Shown: positions 48,700-51,734 of the stretch, piece by piece | Layout: the number at the start of each line of letters is the position of its first letter | Numbering within the stretch: the first letter of the stretch is position 1 | Virus record (IMG/VR): IMGVR_UViG_3300044617_001473 | Location: 1-51,734 of that record | Direction: 5' to 3' (one strand) | Source: a virus | DNA: 51,734 bases | Notes under the pieces: model-generated | What the model was told of the DNA's origin: nothing | Seen by the model: the letters and a program-made list of their open reading frames with translations, nothing else | Database searches by the model: none | Program-made: the position numbers and the translations under genes

Positions 48700-48853
48700 T
48701 CGGTTTGCCGGATGCAACGATGGCGGGAAGGCGTTGGGAGCGTCAACAAAAACCCCTTTTTTGTTTTTTTCGGCGGGGAGTGGAGGGCCGTCCTCGAGTC
48801 AAAAAGCGAGACCTTCCGCGGATCCGTAATGATTACTGCTACTTAGAGGCTTA
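48700..48853. other. Non-coding interval with an AT-rich hairpin
   Basis: No gene is supported here. AACAAAAACCCCTTTTTTGT (from about 48747) forms a hairpin and continues in T residues, a terminator-like form on the plus strand. The rest is GC-rich. Confidence 0.4.
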
Positions 48854-49320
48854 GCGGGCCCCGATAGGGTACGGCGGGCCCCGATAGGGTACGGCGGGGG
48901 CCTATGGGGTAGGGCGGGCCCCTATGGGTAGGGCGGGGCCCTATGGGTAGGGCGGGGCCCTATGGGTAGGGCGGGGCCTGCAGGTAGGGCGGGCCCCTAT
49001 GGGTAGGGCGGGCCCCTATGGGGTACGGCGGGGCCTGCAGGTAGGGCGGGGCCCTATGGGGTACGGCGGGCCCCTATGGGTACGGCGGGCCCCTATGGGT
49101 ACGGCGGGCCCCTATGGGTACGGCGGGCCCCTATGGGGTACGGCGGGGCCCTATGGGGTACGGCGGGGCCTGCAGGTAGGGCGGGGCCCTATGGGGTACG
49201 GCGGGCCCCTATGGGTACGGCGGGCCCCTATGGGTACGGCGGGCCCCTGCAGGTACGGCGGGCCCCATAGGTAGGGCGGGGCCTGCAGGTAGGGCGGGCC
49301 CCATAGGTAGGGCGGGGCCT
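48854..49320. repeat. GC-rich tandem array, about 24 units of 18-20 bp
   Basis: Units follow the form GGCGGGCCCCTATGGGTA with variants in the centre (CCTATGG, CCGATAGG, CCATAGG, and the palindrome CCTGCAGG) and in the joint (TAGGG or TACGG). I count 24 units. All six frames are open through it only because of the repeat, so no gene is called. Candidates are a packaging or partition site, or a terminal structure. Confidence 0.8.
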
Positions 49321-49697
49321 GTTAGTTTACGAGAATTCCAATACTCATAAACTAACGGGAACCGAAAGAATCTTTAAGGATATCAGGGGGTTACGCCTGA
49401 GAAGGCGCGGCCCTCGCGATTTCTAGAAAGGTGCAGGGGTGCTAACCCCTTGAAATCACTGGGGAATTGAGTCGGTGCGAGTGTATGAGGGGATCAAGAG
49501 GGGGCAGGCGTGCCAATATGAGGGGGGCGGATGCCCTACGATAGCACGAACAATAAAACACCGTAACCCACCTGCGATCAATAGGTTAGGGGGTGCCCCT
49601 CATATTTCTTTTGATTCCGTTGACACAATAGGGGCGATCAGGCATCTTTCTAGGTACAGGGCACGCAATGGGGCGGGCCGTTAGTGTAGGGCATGAA
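49321..49697. other. Non-coding interval with hairpins
   Basis: GTTAGTTTACGAG (49321-49333) pairs with CTCATAAACTAAC (49344-49356), a 13-position stem with one mismatch, directly at the end of the array. A smaller hairpin AGGGGT/ACCCCT lies at 49435-49450. GTTGACAC recurs at 49619-49626. No gene is supported before 49698. Confidence 0.6.
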
Positions 49698-49931
49698 ATG
49701 AGAAAAGAGATCGTTGATATAGCGAAAAGGTACGTGGAAAGAATCGATCGGGCCGTTCGAATCAATAGGACATCTTTGATCGTTGAGCTGTACCGATATC
49801 AGGCCGATCGCGATTTCAATCGCATCGATGCGATCCGAGATATCCAATCGGCGATCGATCAAGAGGTGTGGTGTGAGATCGTGAATCGTAAGGAATTCCG
49901 ATCCGATTCAGCTGATTGGATTGTAGCGTAA
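49698..49931 (+). CDS. Hypothetical protein in CGATCG-rich block
   Basis: A 77-residue basic/acidic helical protein: MRKEIVDIAKRYVERIDRAV, SLIVELYRYQADRDFNRIDA, ending SDSADWIVA. ATG at 49698 follows GGGC; a start at 49668 is possible. Composition shared with the next two genes, unlike the rest of the window. Not recognised. Confidence 0.55.
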   Translation: MRKEIVDIAKRYVERIDRAVRINRTSLIVELYRYQADRDFNRIDAIRDIQSAIDQEVWCEIVNRKEFRSDSADWIVA

Positions 49932-49945
49932 TAAGGGGGCATAAA

Positions 49946-50800
49946 ATGAGCGTATTATATAAGAATCACGTGATCGATCGTAACTACTCAGGCCTATCAA
50001 AAAAGGCCCTACTTACACTATGGGCCGATCGTATCGGCAAACCTTTTCGGCCCCGTTACCTATTGAGTGACTCGGTAAAGGTGATCAAGGGCGAAAAGAT
50101 CGGGTATCTCACGGGGGTGTGCTACATGAGTAACGCCGTAAAGATTGCGGGCGTGGCCACGTGTAGCCATGCGGTAAAGGCGGGGTGTGTTGAGCCATGC
50201 CTAGCCATGTCGGGACATATGTCACTAGCGGGGGCCGTTGAGGCACGTGCCGATCGTCTCTCGCTCTTGATCAAAGACACGGCCCTTTTCTTTGAGATCC
50301 TATCGAGGGAATTGAAGGCCCTCGAAAAGGCCGCAAAAAGAAAGCGCTTTAAAGTAGCGGGCCGATTGAACGGAACTACCGATCTAGACTGGACCCGTAT
50401 CACGTTCAACGGGGCAACCATCTTTGAACATTTCCCTAGGATCACGTGGTACGATTACACCAAAAACCCAAAGATCGCGCAGGCCTATAGCGATCGGGGG
50501 GTGTCGGTAACCTTTTCATATTACAAAAAGGCCGCAACGGCGGACCTCTTGCACTTGTTAGATCGTGGGGTAAATATTGCGATCGCCTACCGTGACACCC
50601 TACCGATCACGCAATCGATCGGGGGCCGTTCCGTTGAGGTGATCAACGGCGACTTACACGATCTGAGATTCCTCGATAAAAAGGGGGCGATCGTAGGCCT
50701 TAAGTATAAGAATCAAACAATGCACAAAAAGGCCGCTGAGGTTAACGCAACGGCCCATGAAAGCGGCTTTATCATCTTTTCGAATAGCGTGATCAATTAA
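49946..50800 (+). CDS. GP88/DUF7227-like protein
   Basis: A 284-residue protein. Key elements: KGEKIGYLTGVCYMS, ATCSHAVKAGCVEPCLAMSG, ARADRLSLLIKDTALFF, RLNGTTDLDW, FPRITWYDYTKNP, and VINGDLHDLRFLDKKGAIVG. The Cys cluster, LNGTTD and FYDYTK-type motif are those of the phage gene-product-88/DUF7227 family, found in phages and plasmids, function unknown. GGGGG precedes the ATG at 49946. It is 14 bp from the gene before and 9 bp from the next, so one operon. Confidence 0.7.
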   Translation: MSVLYKNHVIDRNYSGLSKKALLTLWADRIGKPFRPRYLLSDSVKVIKGEKIGYLTGVCYMSNAVKIAGVATCSHAVKAGCVEPCLAMSGHMSLAGAVEARADRLSLLIKDTALFFEILSRELKALEKAAKRKRFKVAGRLNGTTDLDWTRITFNGATIFEHFPRITWYDYTKNPKIAQAYSDRGVSVTFSYYKKAATADLLHLLDRGVNIAIAYRDTLPITQSIGGRSVEVINGDLHDLRFLDKKGAIVGLKYKNQTMHKKAAEVNATAHESGFIIFSNSVIN

Positions 50801-50809
50801 GGGGGCAAC

Positions 50810-51319
50810 GTGGGTACCTGGTACGGAACAAAAAGAGAAGGGGAGTCGGTGATCGATTATATCGCACGATCGGAAGGTATCGATCGGGCCCGTATCGTTG
50901 ATCACGTGGTTAGAATCGATGCGGCCTACCTTGCGATCGCTACTGATTGCGGGGCCGTGGTAGGGGCCGTGGTTGTCATTACTCACGATCGCAAGGCGGG
51001 CACGATCGGCCTTAAATTCTTAGAGGAATCGGTTGGGCCGTATTACTGGGATTGTCCCGATCGGATACTCGACAAGTTAACGCCAACAACCTATCAGCAT
51101 GCGATCGCATGGCGCCTAGGGTGTCGATCGTTCAACCTACGGAAAAGGGCCCTTAAGGGCGATCTAACAGGTAAGCGCTTAAAGATCGGATCGGGGGTGT
51201 ATCGTATCGAGGGCCGCAACAACTACAGGCGGGGGGCGTGGGTCGGAACGTATGAGGAAACGGGCGTTCAATATACTATCAGGCGATCGGCCCTTAATCG
51301 GGCGGAGGTTATAGAATAA
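50810..51319 (+). CDS. DUF6927-like protein
   Basis: A 169-residue protein from a GTG start behind GGGGG. The block EESVGPYYWDCPDRILDKLT, then HAIAWRLGCRSFNLRKRA, matches the ES-x-GP-x-x-x-x-CP-x-x-IL-x-x-LTPT...A-x-x-WR-x-x-CR pattern I associate with DUF6927, which occurs on mobile elements and phages. Function unknown. Last gene of the block, followed by a strong terminator. Confidence 0.6.
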   Translation: MGTWYGTKREGESVIDYIARSEGIDRARIVDHVVRIDAAYLAIATDCGAVVGAVVVITHDRKAGTIGLKFLEESVGPYYWDCPDRILDKLTPTTYQHAIAWRLGCRSFNLRKRALKGDLTGKRLKIGSGVYRIEGRNNYRRGAWVGTYEETGVQYTIRRSALNRAEVIE

Positions 51320-51324
51320 GGCGG

Positions 51325-51360
51325 GGGCCCTAGGGTAATACCTAGGGCCCTTTTCTTTTT
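51325..51360 (+). terminator. Strong intrinsic terminator
   Basis: GGGCCCTAGG (51325-51334) pairs perfectly with CCTAGGGCCC (51341-51350) around a 6-base loop, then TTTTCTTTTT. It ends the rightward three-gene unit. Confidence 0.9.
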
Positions 51361-51361
51361 A

Positions 51362-51734
51362 GGCGTGCAGGCGTGCAGGCGTGCAGGCCTGAGGGCGTGC
51401 AGGCCTCAGGGCGTGCAGGCGTGCAGGCGTGCAGGCGTGCAGGCGTGCAGGCCTCATGGCGTGCAGGCCTGAGGGCCTGAGGGCCTGAGGGCCTGAGGGC
51501 CTGAGGGCCTGAGGGCCTGAGGGCCTGAGGGCCTGAGGGCCTGAGGGCCTGAGGGCCTGAGGGCCTGAGGGCCTGAGGGCCTGAGGGCCTGAGGGCGTGC
51601 AGGCCTGAGGGCCTGAGGGTGTAAGGGTGTAAGGGTGTAAGGGTGTAAGGGTGTAAGGGTGTAAGGGTGTAAGGGTGTAAGGGTGTAAGGGTGTAAGGGT
51701 GTAAGGGTGTAAGGGTGTAAGGGTGTAAGGGTGT
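51362..51734. repeat. Array of 8-bp repeats running to the end of the window
   Basis: About 46 octamers in unbroken 8-bp phase. First mixed units GGCGTGCA and GGCCTGAG/GGCCTCAT forms (51362-51465), then a long run of GGGCCTGA (to about 51595), two mixed units, and finally about 15 copies of GGGTGTAA from 51617 to the last base. The contig stops inside this run, so the true length is unknown. Confidence 0.9.

Noticed and set aside
48516-48749. Minus-strand 77-residue frame overlapping the large terminase start
   Set aside because: Pro/His/Thr low-complexity translation of the GTGAGGGC repeats.
48999-49274. Open frames across the GC-rich array encoding Gly/Tyr/Pro repeats
   Set aside because: Several frames are open at once only because the unit repeats; no ribosome site or conserved non-repeat part.
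48854-49320. CRISPR array
   Set aside because: Units of 18-20 bp abut each other with no unique spacers, and there are no cas genes.
1-51734. Integrase, tRNA genes, attachment sites
   Set aside because: I looked for recombinase motifs and cloverleaf patterns while reading and found none; small divergent ones cannot be excluded without a search.

Overview
The window is almost entirely the genome, or nearly the whole genome, of a tailed double-stranded DNA bacteriophage. A long non-contractile tail is likely: there is a 1,780-residue tape measure protein, a tail tube protein and a frameshifted tail chaperone, and I see no sheath gene. The host is not identified. Two lipoproteins with clear lipoboxes, a T4-type lysozyme and a lytic transglycosylase point to a Gram-negative host. 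No integrase, tRNA gene or CRISPR array was seen.

Layout. (1) 1-632 is non-coding and origin-like: five perfect DnaA boxes, four of them inside a repeated, partly inverted 23-bp element, next to a cluster of GTTGACAC motifs. (2) 700-2670 (+) carries a VRR-NUC nuclease, small proteins and a probable small terminase. (3) 2740-5555 (-) carries a primase-polymerase/SF3 helicase and a small basic protein. (4) 5603-11970 (+) is a tightly packed early operon: SNF2-type helicase, DUF2815 single-strand binding protein, many tiny overlapping genes that include a shuffled family of MSKTPEEL and DUF551 modules, and a DUF2800 nuclease with AddB/Cas4-like cysteines. (5) 11974-12607 is a control region: a leftward two-gene unit with a small helix-turn-helix protein, a palindromic operator, and a 25-residue leader peptide. 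(6) 12609-15776 (+) starts with a candidate AcrVA2-like protein and continues with small accessory genes, a lipoprotein and a membrane protein. (7) 15754-16523 (-) and 16546-17607 (+) hold small genes, a candidate small RNA and an HNH-AP2 endonuclease. (8) 17604-48556 (-) is the late region, transcribed right to left from large terminase and portal through head, tail and tail fibres to lysis genes. HNH endonucleases interrupt it at 20115 and 42935. (9) 48557-51734 is unlike the rest: three GC-rich tandem-repeat arrays and a three-gene block that is very rich in CGATCG. The contig ends inside an array of 8-bp repeats.

How it works together. The origin, the PrimPol/helicase, the single-strand binding protein and the nucleases form a replication and recombination set without a recognisable replicative DNA polymerase, so either PrimPol or the host polymerase must extend DNA. 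GTGTCAAC sites at the origin and in two divergent intergenic regions may tie replication and early control to one regulator. Late genes follow a conventional siphovirus order. The right-hand block may be a recently acquired accessory segment, a terminal structure, or in part an assembly join; the sequence alone cannot decide.
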